Shown: positions 55,882 through 64,000, counted from the first letter of the stretch. The stretch is 64,000 bases of DNA from Actinoplanes palleronii (GCF_016862315.1 NZ_BOMS01000133.1:1-64000), one strand, 5' to 3'. Notes: generated by a model from the letters alone, not told the origin. Numbers and translations are program-made.

Positions 55882-56145
55882 CCCGCCGACCCGCCGACCC
55901 GCCGCCGCCGACCCGCGGCCGCGAGCCGACGGCAAAGATCCGGACGACGGCAAAGATCCGAGCGACGGCAAAGATCCGAGCGACGGCAAAGATCCGAGCG
56001 ACGACGAAGATCCGAGCGACGACGAAAAAGGTTGCCCTCCCGGCCCCGCCGAGCAGGCGCCCGACTCAAGGCCGGGAGCCCGCAGGGTTGCGGTGATGGC
56101 GGGGGCCGGCTCAAGGCCGCAGGGTTGCGGGAAGAAAAGGCCGGC
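55882..56145. other. 264-bp repeat-rich gap
   Basis: Between convergent genes. Contains a six-unit 18-bp array (55928-56031) and, beyond it, repeated GGCTCAAGGCCG and AGGGTTGCGG strings (56060-56160). No gene. Confidence 0.55.
55928..56031. repeat. 18-bp tandem array (GACGGCAAAGATCCGAGC)
   Basis: Units start at 55928, 55946, 55964, 55982, 56000 and 56018. Translates to DGKDPS repeats in one frame, but no start or family supports coding. Confidence 0.88.
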
Positions 56146-57876
56146 TCAAGGCCGGAGGCCCCGCACGAACGCCGTCAGCACGCCGGCCAGGATCTCGTGG
56201 TCGTGCAGCGACGGGTGCCAGTCGCAGCCGAGGAGGTCCAGTCCCAGCGCACCGTTGTCGTAGTACAACGCCCGCACCCGCCGATCCCCCCGCGCCTGCC
56301 GATCGTGGACGATCTGCTGGATCGACTCGGCCAGCGCGGTGGTGGTGTAACTCAGATCCGGATAGGTCAGCACCAGTTCGGCCCCCGGACCGTACCGTTG
56401 GCGCAGTTTGTCGATGAAGCCCTGGTAGCCGGCCTGGAAATCAGCGACCAGCGCCGCCTCGCCGGCCCACTTCTCGCCCGGGCCGACCGGTGTGGAGAAG
56501 TCGTTGATGCCGAGCCCGATCACCACCGTGCGCGGATGCCACGACGCGGGCCGATCGCGCGTCGAGGTGTCCACCGCCTGCAGGGTGCGGTCGTAGTAGG
56601 TGCGGTAGTCGGTGCCGGGGCTGGACCCCGCGTAGTTGCGCACCATGCCGATCCCGGACCACGCGTTGATCCGGTAGTCGGCGTTCAGCGCCCGCCCGGT
56701 GCGCGCGGCGAATCCCTGGTCGGCGTTGCTGGCGCGGGTCAGGGCGCCGGGCGCGGAGCAGTCGCGGCTGCCGGACATGTCGCCGTACCCGGCGGTCCAG
56801 GAATCACCGATGAACTCGATCTGCCGGTCGCGGGCGGCGGGTGCGGTGAGGATCCGGCCGCCGGGTCCGGCGACGAGACCGCCGAAACCGGCGAGGTTCG
56901 CGGGGCTTTCGGTGCGTTTCACCAGGCGTACGGTGTGATCGCCCCGACCCAGCCCGCCGATCCAGCGCACGGTTGTGCCCGGAGTCACCAGGGTGATCGG
57001 CGCCCCGCCGTCGATCTGCACGTCGTAGTCGTTGACGGCGTCGTCGAGCGCGAGCCCGACGCTGTCGCCCCGGAATCGGCCCTCGAAGTACACCCCGGGC
57101 CAGGTGTAGCCGACCCCGGTGCCGATCTCGGCCACCCGCCCGGCGGTGTGCACCTGGCGCAGCACCGGGGTGACCGGCCCCGGCGCGACGGCCCGGCCGG
57201 TGCTGGGCGAGATCTGTCCCGGGCACAGCCCGCGGGCGCGCAGCTCGGCGACGATCCGCGGCACCGCCTCGAGGGTGTTCGGCGGCCAGTCGTGCATCAG
57301 GATCACGCCGCCGGACTGCAGCGCCCGGGCGTTCGTGACGATCTGGTCCACTGTCGTGCCGTCCCAGTCCCGCGAGTCGACATCGGCGTTGATCTCGCGC
57401 AGACCGTATCGGCGTTCCACCGCGCGCAGCGCGTCGTCGGTCTCCAGGTAGGGCGGCCGGAACAGGGCAGGTGTCACCCCGGTGACCTGCTTGACGGCGT
57501 CCTGGGTCCGGGAGATCTGCGCGGCCTGCTCGTCGGCGGTCAGCGTGGTCAGGTGCGGGTGGTCCCAGCTGTGGTTGCCGATCCACATGCCGGCCGCCAG
57601 CTGGGCGCGGGTCAGGCCGGGGTTCGCGGTCACGTTCGCGCCGGTGTTGAACATGGTGGCGCGCGCTCCGGCGTCCCGCAGTACGGTCAGGAGCGCCGCG
57701 GTGTTGCCGGGCGTGGGCCCGTCGTCGAAGGTCAGCGCCACGTGGCCGGTGCAGCGCGGAGTCGCCGGGCCGGCCGCGGCCGCCGGGCCGCCGACGGTGA
57801 ACGAGGTGCCGCCGAGGACCAGAGCGGCGGCGAGTCCGGCGAACCGGCGCGGGACGGTGCGGGAAGATATTCGCAT
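56146..57876 (-). CDS. Secreted two-domain esterase: CE4 deacetylase plus SGNH (CE2-like) hydrolase
   Basis: 576 residues. Signal peptide about 1-34 (FAGLAAALVLGGTSFTVGGPAAA). CE4 domain about 37-225: HVALTFDDGPTPGN, NHSWDHPHL (H-x3-H zinc site), RPPYLE, and LMHDW. A jelly-roll linker (about 230-355) is like the N-terminal domain of CE2 esterases. SGNH domain about 360-576: IEFIGDSWTAGYGD (block I Ser), GLGINDF (block III Asn), CDWHPSLHDHEIL (Asp-x-x-His). Both catalytic sets appear complete, so it can deacetylate N- and O-acetyl groups on a polysaccharide. ATG at 57876. Divergent from the MFS gene. Confidence 0.87.
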   Translation of the reverse strand: MRISSRTVPRRFAGLAAALVLGGTSFTVGGPAAAAGPATPRCTGHVALTFDDGPTPGNTAALLTVLRDAGARATMFNTGANVTANPGLTRAQLAAGMWIGNHSWDHPHLTTLTADEQAAQISRTQDAVKQVTGVTPALFRPPYLETDDALRAVERRYGLREINADVDSRDWDGTTVDQIVTNARALQSGGVILMHDWPPNTLEAVPRIVAELRARGLCPGQISPSTGRAVAPGPVTPVLRQVHTAGRVAEIGTGVGYTWPGVYFEGRFRGDSVGLALDDAVNDYDVQIDGGAPITLVTPGTTVRWIGGLGRGDHTVRLVKRTESPANLAGFGGLVAGPGGRILTAPAARDRQIEFIGDSWTAGYGDMSGSRDCSAPGALTRASNADQGFAARTGRALNADYRINAWSGIGMVRNYAGSSPGTDYRTYYDRTLQAVDTSTRDRPASWHPRTVVIGLGINDFSTPVGPGEKWAGEAALVADFQAGYQGFIDKLRQRYGPGAELVLTYPDLSYTTTALAESIQQIVHDRQARGDRRVRALYYDNGALGLDLLGCDWHPSLHDHEILAGVLTAFVRGLRP

Positions 57877-57923
57877 CCGTCGATTCTTAACCCATCGCGG
57901 CGATCCGGACAGGAAATCGGTGT

Positions 57924-57956
57924 GTACGTCCGTACGCATGTTATGTACGCTCGTAC
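57924..57956. promoter_or_regulatory. Two GTACG-N2-CGTAC operators
   Basis: Site A 57924-57935 and site B 57945-57956 are 12-bp palindromes, centres 21 bp apart (two helical turns), in the divergent region of the esterase and MFS genes. TATGTA (57942-57947) overlaps site B and could be the -10 of the MFS gene. The matching regulator is not in the window. Confidence 0.65.
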
Positions 57957-57996
57957 ACATGCGGTCGTCGGGCCGCGCGAACCGCTAAGGACGACA

Positions 57997-59211
57997 ATGA
58001 CCTCGACCACCACCGCGCCGGGCGTGGTCCGTGCCGCCACCACGGCCACCTACGCCGCGTTCATCGGCTCGGGCTTCGCGTTCGCCAGCTGGGCCTCCCG
58101 GATCCCGCAGGTCCGTGACCGGCTCGAGCTCGACGCGTCCGCCCTCGGCCTGGTGCTGCTCGCGATCGCGGCCGGCTCCCTGCTGGCCCTGCCGCTCTCC
58201 GGCCCGGTCGTCTCCCGGATCGGCTCGTCGCGCACCGTGATGGCGATGGCCGTGCTGCTCGGCGTCGGCCTGAGTGTCGCCGCGCTCGGTTCGCTCGCCG
58301 GTGTCGTCCCGGTGGTGATCGGCCTGTTCCTGCTCGGCTTCGCGAACGGCGCCTGGGACGTCGCGATGAACGTGCAGGGCACCGTGGTGGAACGCCACCT
58401 CGGCAAATCGATCATGTCCCGGTTCCACGCCGGGTTCAGCCTCGGCACGGTGGCCGGCGCGCTGGTCGGCGCCGTGATGGTCGCCGTGCACGTGTCGGTC
58501 GCCGTGCACCTGGTCATCGTCGCCGCGCTGGTGGTGACGGGTGTGCTGTGGCAGGCCCGGCGGTTCGTCGCCGACCACGACGAGTCCGAGCAGGCGGCAG
58601 CCGGCGAGTCGGCCGGTGGCAGCGCGCTGGACGCCTGGAAGGAGCCGCGCACGCTGCTGATCGGGCTGTTCGTACTGGCCTTCGCGTTCACCGAGGGCGT
58701 CGGCAACGACTGGATCAGCGTCGCCGCGATCGACGGTCACCACGTCTCGCCGGCGCTCGGCACCCTGGCGTTCGCCGGGTTCCTGACCGCGATGACGATC
58801 GGCCGCTGGTTCGGTCCGGGACTTCTTGACCGGTACGGCCGGACCGCCGTCGTCCGCGTCCTCGCCGTGATCGGGATCGCCGGGGTGGCGCTGTTCGTGT
58901 TCGGTCCCTCGCCGGTCTACGCGTTCGCCGGCACGCTGCTCTGGGGCCTGGGCGCCTCGCTCGGCTTCCCGGTCGGGATGAGCGCCGGCGGTGACGACCC
59001 GCGCCGGGCCGCCGCCCGGGTGAGCGTGATCGCGTCGATCGGCTACTGCGCGTTCCTGGGCGGCCCGCCCGCGATCGGCTTCCTCGGCGACCACGTCACC
59101 GTGCTGAAGGCGCTGATCGTGGTCGCCGCGCTGCTCGCGATGGCCGCCCTGATCGCCACGAGCGTCCGCCCCCTCCCCGGCTCGGCGCTCGGGGAGAGGG
59201 TCGAATCCTGA
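57997..59211 (+). CDS. MFS transporter
   Basis: 404 residues, twelve predicted helices. SGPVVSRIGSSRTVMAMAVLLG marks the first cytoplasmic loop. NGAWDVAMNVQGTVVERHLGKS and RFHAGFSLGTVAGALVGA are typical of the sugar/efflux branch near YbjJ. ATG at 57997 begins MTSTTTAPGVV; a CTAAGGA stretch lies before it. Probably controlled by the twin palindromes upstream. Substrate unknown. Confidence 0.87.
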   Translation: MTSTTTAPGVVRAATTATYAAFIGSGFAFASWASRIPQVRDRLELDASALGLVLLAIAAGSLLALPLSGPVVSRIGSSRTVMAMAVLLGVGLSVAALGSLAGVVPVVIGLFLLGFANGAWDVAMNVQGTVVERHLGKSIMSRFHAGFSLGTVAGALVGAVMVAVHVSVAVHLVIVAALVVTGVLWQARRFVADHDESEQAAAGESAGGSALDAWKEPRTLLIGLFVLAFAFTEGVGNDWISVAAIDGHHVSPALGTLAFAGFLTAMTIGRWFGPGLLDRYGRTAVVRVLAVIGIAGVALFVFGPSPVYAFAGTLLWGLGASLGFPVGMSAGGDDPRRAAARVSVIASIGYCAFLGGPPAIGFLGDHVTVLKALIVVAALLAMAALIATSVRPLPGSALGERVES

Positions 59212-59226
59212 GCTACCTGTCCCGGC

Positions 59227-59949
59227 TCAGGGCAGGGTCTTCAGGATCTTCGCGGCGCCGGCCTTGACGAGCTCGGTGAGCTCGGTGGTGTTCGTCGCGT
59301 TGCCACCCGTGGCGTAGTTCAGGTTGGTGAAGACGGCGAGCACGTCACCGTGGACGACCACCGCGGTCGAGGAACTCCCCGCGGGCGTGGTCTTGCCCTT
59401 CTCCTGGACGGTGGTGAGGAAGCCGATCGAGGCGTCGCCGGCCTGCGGGGAGGCCCAGGCGGAGAAGGTCGTCTTGCCCTCTTCGCCGTTGATCACCGGG
59501 CACTTGGCGAGGATGGTCTGGTACTGCGCCACCACGGCACGGGCAGCCGCGTTGCCGACGGCGGTGATCTGCTCGGCCAGGAACGGGCCGTCCTTGCCCT
59601 TGCGGAACGTGATGGCGGCGGATCCGCTCGACGCGGGTTCGGCGGTCGTCCCGGGGTCCTTGCACGGGTCGACCGCGGCGGCGGCGCGGCTCAGCGCGGC
59701 GGCCACGGCGGCGGAGGCGGCCATGACCGTGCGGCTGGAGAAGAGGTACCCCGCCGGTGCCTCGCCCGCGGTGATCAGCGCCTGCTCCAGCTTCTCCAGG
59801 CTGGGCGGTGCGGCGACGGCGAGCGGTGCGGCGACGGCGGGCGGTGCGGCGACGGCGGGCGGTGCGGCGACGGCGGGCGTCGCGGTGATGGTGGTGACGA
59901 TCGCCGCGGTCAGTGCGATCGAGATGGTGGTAGCCAGACGTGATGTCAT
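59227..59949 (-). CDS. Secreted protein with Ala-Pro repeat N-terminus
   Basis: 240 residues. Signal peptide about 1-28 (ATTISIALTAAIVTTITATPAVA). Residues 25-48 are four AAPPAV-type hexapeptides encoded by an 18-bp tandem repeat (59803-59874). The rest (about 50-240) resembles PknH-like/DUF sensor domains of exported actinobacterial proteins: one cysteine pair (DPCKDPG, AKCPVING). No lipobox cysteine at the cleavage site. Function unknown. Convergent with the MFS gene, 15 bp apart. Confidence 0.75.
   Translation of the reverse strand: MTSRLATTISIALTAAIVTTITATPAVAAPPAVAAPPAVAAPLAVAAPPSLEKLEQALITAGEAPAGYLFSSRTVMAASAAVAAALSRAAAAVDPCKDPGTTAEPASSGSAAITFRKGKDGPFLAEQITAVGNAAARAVVAQYQTILAKCPVINGEEGKTTFSAWASPQAGDASIGFLTTVQEKGKTTPAGSSSTAVVVHGDVLAVFTNLNYATGGNATNTTELTELVKAGAAKILKTLP
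59803..59874. repeat. In-frame 18-bp tandem array, four units
   Basis: Unit G(G/A)GCGGTGCGGCGACGGC at 59803, 59821, 59839 and 59857 encodes AAPPAV on the minus strand inside the secreted-protein gene. Copy-number change would only lengthen or shorten the tail. Confidence 0.88.
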
Positions 59950-60022
59950 TTTTCGACGGTAAAGTCCGTTTTACCAGATTTCCGGGAAAACTTGGACATA
60001 ACCCTTATCGGGCTACCGGGGC

Positions 60023-60063
60023 CCGGTGCGGTGACCCACCCCCGTGGCGGGTCACCGCACCGG
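60023..60063 (-). terminator. Hairpin after the 60069 gene
   Basis: CCGGTGCGGTGACCC (60023-60037) pairs perfectly with GGGTCACCGCACCGG (60049-60063), 11-nt loop. Lies 5 bp past the stop. Confidence 0.75.
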
Positions 60064-60068
60064 ATCGG

Positions 60069-61997
60069 TCACTCCAGGATCAGCGGAGGCTCGCCGACCG
60101 GCGCGTAGGGCGCCCCGGAAGCCTTGCGGTACTCGCGCTTCGGGGCAGCCGCCGGGCGGCCGAACGCGAGCGGGCGCAGGATCCTGCCCAGCGCGAGCCC
60201 GATCGGGATCGCCAGCAGGACCGCGATGGTGTCCTCGTCGGCGGCGTCGACCGCCGGGTTGGCGGCCAGCGCCGTGAACAGTGACCCGATCGGCAGGGCG
60301 ATGGACATCAGCACCAGCGGGAGGACCATCACCGGCACGATGACCGCGCCGATCGCGAGCGCGCCCGGGTACCGCAGCCACTGCATCCGGAGCTGCGGGC
60401 GTGGCGCGGCGAGCACCACGACGGCCAGCACCAGCAGCGCCACGAGAGCGAGCTCACCCCGGAGGCGGCCGTCGGACGGCTGTGGGTAGACGTGCCGCAC
60501 CAGCCACGGCCCGGCCGCAGCGCCGATGGCGACCGGGACCGCGACGATCGCGCGCAGCCGGCCGACCATCCCGGCCGCGCGGACGGCGGCCAGGACGGCG
60601 ACCACGGCCAGCAGGCAGCCGGTCGCGGCGCTGGCCGGATTGAGCAGCGGTTCGGTGTCCGTCGGCGACTCGTTCGCGGTGATCAGGCCGGACATCACCG
60701 CGGCGACGGCCGCGACGCTGAGCAGCACCTGCGGGCGGGGCACGGCCGGGACGCCGCTGGTGACCACGGTGGCGGCGAGCGCGGCCACCGCAGCGCCGGC
60801 CGCGAGGGCGACTGTGCCGGAGGTCGGGTCGATCCGGTCCAGGCCGATGTCGAGCGCCAGCCAGAACGTGCCGAACAGCAGCACCCCGCCGGTGGCCCGG
60901 CGCCCGCCGCGGACCGCGACGATCAGCACCATCACCAGCGCGAACAGCGCACCCCAGCGCGACTCCCGGGCCCAGTACGTGTTGTTCTCGCCGCTGGCGT
61001 CGACACCCATCGGCTCGCTCAGCGGCTGCAGCACGGTGACGCCCAGCGCCCAGACGACCGCCGCTGCGGCGGCCACCGGCGGCAGCAGGAACCGCCACCC
61101 CCAGGCCAGTCCGGGGGAGGCGGCCGGCTGCACCTCGGCCGGCCCGGTCACTGCCGGCGCGATCAACGGCGCGGACCAGCGCCGCACCGTGGCCTGACCG
61201 AAAACGACCGCGCACACCGTCCACGGCAGCAGGAACAGGGCTATCTCGACGATGCCGACGACCTGGTACATCGGCTGGTCCGGCACGTCACCGGCGAGCA
61301 GGATCAGGGCCGGCAGCGCCGCCGCGAACGGCACCCCGGCCCATGCCCGGGCGCCCCGGCCGGCGCTTGCCGACCGTACGGTGAAAATCGTCAACGCGAA
61401 CATCGCGGCGGTCCAGCACGCGGTGACCAGCAGCGTCAGGCCGAAGGCCTGGTAGGTCTCGGTGACCAGGAAGAACGGCAGCATCGGAGCCACCGGCAGG
61501 ATCACCGTGGCGGCGACGCCGGTGCTGCCGGCCGGACCGGGGTCGGACGGTCCACGTGCGGCCACCCACCGGCCGACGAGCACCGTGTAGACCGTCATCA
61601 GGGCGGCGGTCACCGTGCCGAGCAGCACGTCGTGCCGCAGCCAGCCGGCGTCGTCGGTGAAGTCGGCCTCGAAGACGCTGCCGGCCGCCATCCGCACGGC
61701 CATCGTGATGCCGAGGCCGAACGCGCCGGCCAGCAGCAGCCGGAACGCGGAGCGCAGCGTGGCGCCGGCCCGCATCCACTCGAACCGGCCGAACGGCGCG
61801 CCGCTCTCGTCGACGGTCATCGGGGTGGCCGCGAGACTCACCGCGAACGTCAGCCGCCGCCACGCCGTGCCGGGCCGCTGCTCCAGCGCGCTGAGCTCGG
61901 CCGCCCACTCGCGGGCCATGTCGTCGCGCAGGTCGGCCGGCCAGCGGCGGGCCGCGGCGCGCAGGCAGGCGGCGATCAGCCGGTTCAGGACGCCCAT
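60069..61997 (-). CDS. Large integral membrane protein, partner of PadR
   Basis: 642 residues with thirteen or more hydrophobic segments over most of its length, after a cytoplasmic N-terminus of about 90 residues (RRWPADLRDDMAREWAAELSALEQ). That N-terminal block recurs in actinobacterial membrane proteins encoded behind PadR regulators. No transporter signature. ATG at 61997 overlaps the padR 3' end by 13 bp, so they are co-expressed. Function unknown. Confidence 0.78.
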   Translation of the reverse strand: MGVLNRLIAACLRAAARRWPADLRDDMAREWAAELSALEQRPGTAWRRLTFAVSLAATPMTVDESGAPFGRFEWMRAGATLRSAFRLLLAGAFGLGITMAVRMAAGSVFEADFTDDAGWLRHDVLLGTVTAALMTVYTVLVGRWVAARGPSDPGPAGSTGVAATVILPVAPMLPFFLVTETYQAFGLTLLVTACWTAAMFALTIFTVRSASAGRGARAWAGVPFAAALPALILLAGDVPDQPMYQVVGIVEIALFLLPWTVCAVVFGQATVRRWSAPLIAPAVTGPAEVQPAASPGLAWGWRFLLPPVAAAAAVVWALGVTVLQPLSEPMGVDASGENNTYWARESRWGALFALVMVLIVAVRGGRRATGGVLLFGTFWLALDIGLDRIDPTSGTVALAAGAAVAALAATVVTSGVPAVPRPQVLLSVAAVAAVMSGLITANESPTDTEPLLNPASAATGCLLAVVAVLAAVRAAGMVGRLRAIVAVPVAIGAAAGPWLVRHVYPQPSDGRLRGELALVALLVLAVVVLAAPRPQLRMQWLRYPGALAIGAVIVPVMVLPLVLMSIALPIGSLFTALAANPAVDAADEDTIAVLLAIPIGLALGRILRPLAFGRPAAAPKREYRKASGAPYAPVGEPPLILE

Positions 61998-62320
61998 GTC
62001 GGCCTCGTCTTCGCGATCGGGTTGCCGGCGGCGTGCTGCGCGCGGCGGGCGGCGAGTTCGGTGCGGGCCGTCGCGGCGCCGTCCGGGGTGAACCGGTACC
62101 AGCGGCGGGCCGGTCGCTCGGCGATCACCGGGTCGACCTCCTCCCATTCCGCGGTGAGCCAGCCGGCTCGGTGCAGTCGCATCAGGATCGGATAGACGGT
62201 GCCGCTCGGGTAGCCGGTCGCCTGCATGATCTCGAGACCGTAGCGCTGGGTGCCCGGGTCGGCGAGGAACGCCTCCAGGACCCCGGCTACGGCAGCTGTC
62301 ATACGTAGGGGTGACGCCAT
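61985..62320 (-). CDS. PadR-family regulator
   Basis: 111 residues, a single winged helix: VAGVLEAFLADPGTQRYGLEIMQATGYPSGTVYPILMRLHRAGWL (in parts) is the PadR N-terminal pattern; the C-terminal helix (AATARTELAARRAQHA) is the dimerisation part of short PadR proteins. Overlaps the membrane-protein gene; likely represses this pair. Confidence 0.9.
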   Translation of the reverse strand: MASPLRMTAAVAGVLEAFLADPGTQRYGLEIMQATGYPSGTVYPILMRLHRAGWLTAEWEEVDPVIAERPARRWYRFTPDGAATARTELAARRAQHAAGNPIAKTRPTWAS

Positions 62321-62328
62321 GGGCGTTA

Positions 62329-62384
62329 CGCTACATAGCCCTAGCGAGTTTCGCTACATAGGGGGTTCGGTCTTCGCTACACAG
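62329..62384. promoter_or_regulatory. Three direct repeats upstream of padR
   Basis: CGCTACATAG at 62329 and 62352 and CGCTACACAG at 62375, spaced exactly 23 bp. The third overlaps the 3' end of the lysR gene. Candidate PadR sites. Confidence 0.55.
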
Positions 62385-63270
62385 GGGTGCTCAGTGCCGC
62401 GCGGACCTGGGTGCGCAACCAGATGTGCCCGGGATCCGAGCCGTAGCGCTGGTGCCACGCGCAGACGATCGGCGCGTCCGGCAGGTCGATCGGCAGTGGC
62501 ACGGTGACCAGGGCGAACGCGTCGATCAGCGGACGGCACATGGCCAGCGGCGCGGTCATCACACTGTCGCTGCGGCTGATCACGTTGGCCGCCGCGGCGC
62601 TGGTGCCGACCGAGGCCAGCACCCGCCGGCGCAGCCCGTGCGCGGCCAGAATCGTGTCGACCGGATCCGCGAGCCGCCCCCGCCGCGAGACCAGCACATG
62701 CGTCTGACCGGCAAAATCTTCCAGATCAAGACCTTTCTGGTACGGATGACCGCGCCGCATCGCCACCACCAGGCGATCATGACCGACCGTCTCGGAGTGG
62801 AACTCCGGAGTCCCCGGCTCGTCCGCGCCGATCTCCAGGTCGACCCGGCCGAGCCGCAGGTCGTCGGTGTCCACGTCGCTCTCGGCCAGGAACCGCAGCC
62901 GGACGCCGGGTGCCTGCTCGGCGGCCGCCCGCAGCAACGGCGGCGCGAGCGAGGTGGCGACCGCGTCGTGGCAGCGCAGCGTGAACGTCCGCTCCAGTGT
63001 GGCCAGGTCGAGCTCCCGGCTCGGCGTCAGCACCTGCCGGGCCTGCCGCAGCAGGTCGCTGACCTGGTCACGGACCCCCAGCGCGTACGGCGTGGGCGTC
63101 ATCGTCCGGCCGGTGCGCACCAGGATGTCGTCGCCGGTCAGCCGGCGGATCCGGCCCAGGGTGCGGCTGATCGCGGGCGGGGAGAGGCGCAACCGGTCGG
63201 CGGCGCCGGTCACGCTGCCCTCCTCGAGCAGCGCGTCCAGCACGGTCAGCAGATTCAAGTCCAATTGCAT
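62377..63270 (-). CDS. LysR-family transcription regulator
   Basis: 297 residues. N-terminal helix-turn-helix LNLLTVLDALLEEGSVTGAA and RLRLSPPAISRTLGRIRRLTG, then an effector domain with two subdomains. ATG at 63270 starts MQLDLNLL, as usual for the NodD-like branch. Divergent from the 63386 gene with a 115-bp gap, the normal LysR arrangement, so that gene is the likely target. Confidence 0.9.
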   Translation of the reverse strand: MQLDLNLLTVLDALLEEGSVTGAADRLRLSPPAISRTLGRIRRLTGDDILVRTGRTMTPTPYALGVRDQVSDLLRQARQVLTPSRELDLATLERTFTLRCHDAVATSLAPPLLRAAAEQAPGVRLRFLAESDVDTDDLRLGRVDLEIGADEPGTPEFHSETVGHDRLVVAMRRGHPYQKGLDLEDFAGQTHVLVSRRGRLADPVDTILAAHGLRRRVLASVGTSAAAANVISRSDSVMTAPLAMCRPLIDAFALVTVPLPIDLPDAPIVCAWHQRYGSDPGHIWLRTQVRAALSTPV

Positions 63271-63385
63271 GAGGGTAAATCGTAGAGTAACCAGATTGCA
63301 TTGGACTTCATCACCGGCCTGCGTGAGGCTTGTGGCGCGGCCCGATCGGGGCCGGACAATCCTGATTCTTGTGGAGTGATGAACC

Positions 63386-64000
63386 ATGTCTGCAGAACTG
63401 CTCGCCGCCACCACCACCGCGGTAAGGCTCGCCGGCGCCGCGCTGCTGGCCCGCTACTCCACCGGATCCCGCCCGGCCGGCGGCGCCGAGCTGATCGCCG
63501 CGATCCGCGCCAACGAGGTCGCCGTCACCGACGTGCTGCGCCCCGCGCTGGCGGCCGCCCTACCCGGCGCGACCTGGGACGACGACGAGCACGGCACCGG
63601 GCCGATGCCGAGCGGTGACCGGTGGGTGATCGACCCGGTGGGTGGCAACGTCAACACCGTGCACGGGATGCCCGACTGGAACATCGGGGTGAGCCTGGTC
63701 CGCGACGGGCAGCCGCTGCTCGCCGTGGTGTACGCCCCGCTCGCCGATGAGCTGTTCACCGCGGTGGCGGGGGGTGGGGCTCGGCTCAACGACGTACCCA
63801 TGCGGGTTTCCGAAAAGACGGACCTGGCCGCAGCGCTGGTCGGAACCGGTCAAGCGAAGCCGAGCCGGGAAGCGGCGGCCGCGCAGCGGACCGGCGCCTC
63901 GATCACCGCGATGCTGCAGGCGGCGCTGTACGTCCGCTTCTCCGTGCCGGTCACCCACCAGCTCGTCCAGGTCGCGGCCGGCCGGATGGACCTGCACTGG
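63386..64000 (+). CDS. Inositol-monophosphatase-like protein (runs off window)
   Basis: At least 205 residues. Family features are present in order: ALLARYST helix, DDDEHGTGPMPSGDRWVIDPVGG, NVNTVHGMPDWNIGVSLV, and YAPLADELFTA. The metal site is altered: canonical WVIDPIDGT reads WVIDPVGGN, so the second metal Asp is Gly, and GEE is missing. It may bind a different ligand or be inactive. ATG at 63386 begins MSAELLAATTTAV. Confidence 0.8.
   Translation, partial: MSAELLAATTTAVRLAGAALLARYSTGSRPAGGAELIAAIRANEVAVTDVLRPALAAALPGATWDDDEHGTGPMPSGDRWVIDPVGGNVNTVHGMPDWNIGVSLVRDGQPLLAVVYAPLADELFTAVAGGGARLNDVPMRVSEKTDLAAALVGTGQAKPSREAAAAQRTGASITAMLQAALYVRFSVPVTHQLVQVAAGRMDLHW

Noticed and set aside
55802..56263. 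Frame encoding DGKDPS repeats as a gene
   Set aside because: It starts inside the reductase gene in another frame and has no independent start or ribosome binding site.

Overview
This is a GC-rich actinobacterial chromosome segment. Codon use, many GTG/TTG starts, start/stop overlaps (GTGA, ATGA, TTGA, TGATG) and the gene families fit Micromonosporaceae, probably Actinoplanes or a relative; that placement is inference. Most of positions 2,900-48,400 is one large exopolysaccharide/cell-surface glycan locus; the rest is ordinary accessory and regulatory genes separated by repeat-rich non-coding DNA.

Layout. 1-402 is the start of a protein kinase running off the left edge. 403-1505 has no convincing gene but carries palindromic and tandem repeats. 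1506-2899: GNAT and NmrA-like genes. 2903-6248: the complete dTDP-L-rhamnose set (rmlD-rmlB divergent from rmlA-rmlC). 6561-9370: initiating polyprenyl glycosylphosphotransferase and a UDP-sugar 6-dehydrogenase. 9402-9802: a non-coding long inverted-repeat element. 9871-17497: two very large secreted modular proteins. 17782-23007: glycosyltransferases and a deacetylase-like protein. 23319-25687: Wzz-like and Wzy-like genes. 25769-26914: secreted beta-helix protein. 27462-31444: acyltransferase, AMP-ligase, PLP decarboxylase and acyl carrier protein. 31451-35147: Wzx-like flippase between two paralogous glycosyltransferases. 35181-35539: a second inverted-repeat element. 35587-42321: propeller protein, MFS transporter and a third large secreted protein. 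42614-48428: amino-sugar operon plus a divergent trimeric acetyltransferase. 48460-64000: membrane protein, AraC and methyltransferase, ligA, TetR and reductase, a two-domain esterase, MFS, secreted protein, PadR and membrane protein, LysR and an inositol-monophosphatase-like gene.

How it fits together. The locus can make dTDP-rhamnose, a UDP-uronic acid and at least one acylated amino sugar, start a repeat unit on undecaprenyl phosphate, extend it with six or more glycosyltransferases, flip, polymerise and control its length (Wzx/Wzy-type), and display secreted carbohydrate-active proteins. The most interesting sub-system is 27462-31444, which resembles the ligase/ACP/decarboxylase trio that builds an amino-acyl side chain on a carrier protein in butirosin biosynthesis; here it would decorate the glycan.

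The second striking feature is non-coding: a family of about 53-nt palindromes, eleven copies at five intergenic sites. Three of these copies sit inside two larger (~400 and ~360 bp) elements that share terminal inverted arms and lie between convergent genes at the ends of polysaccharide operons.
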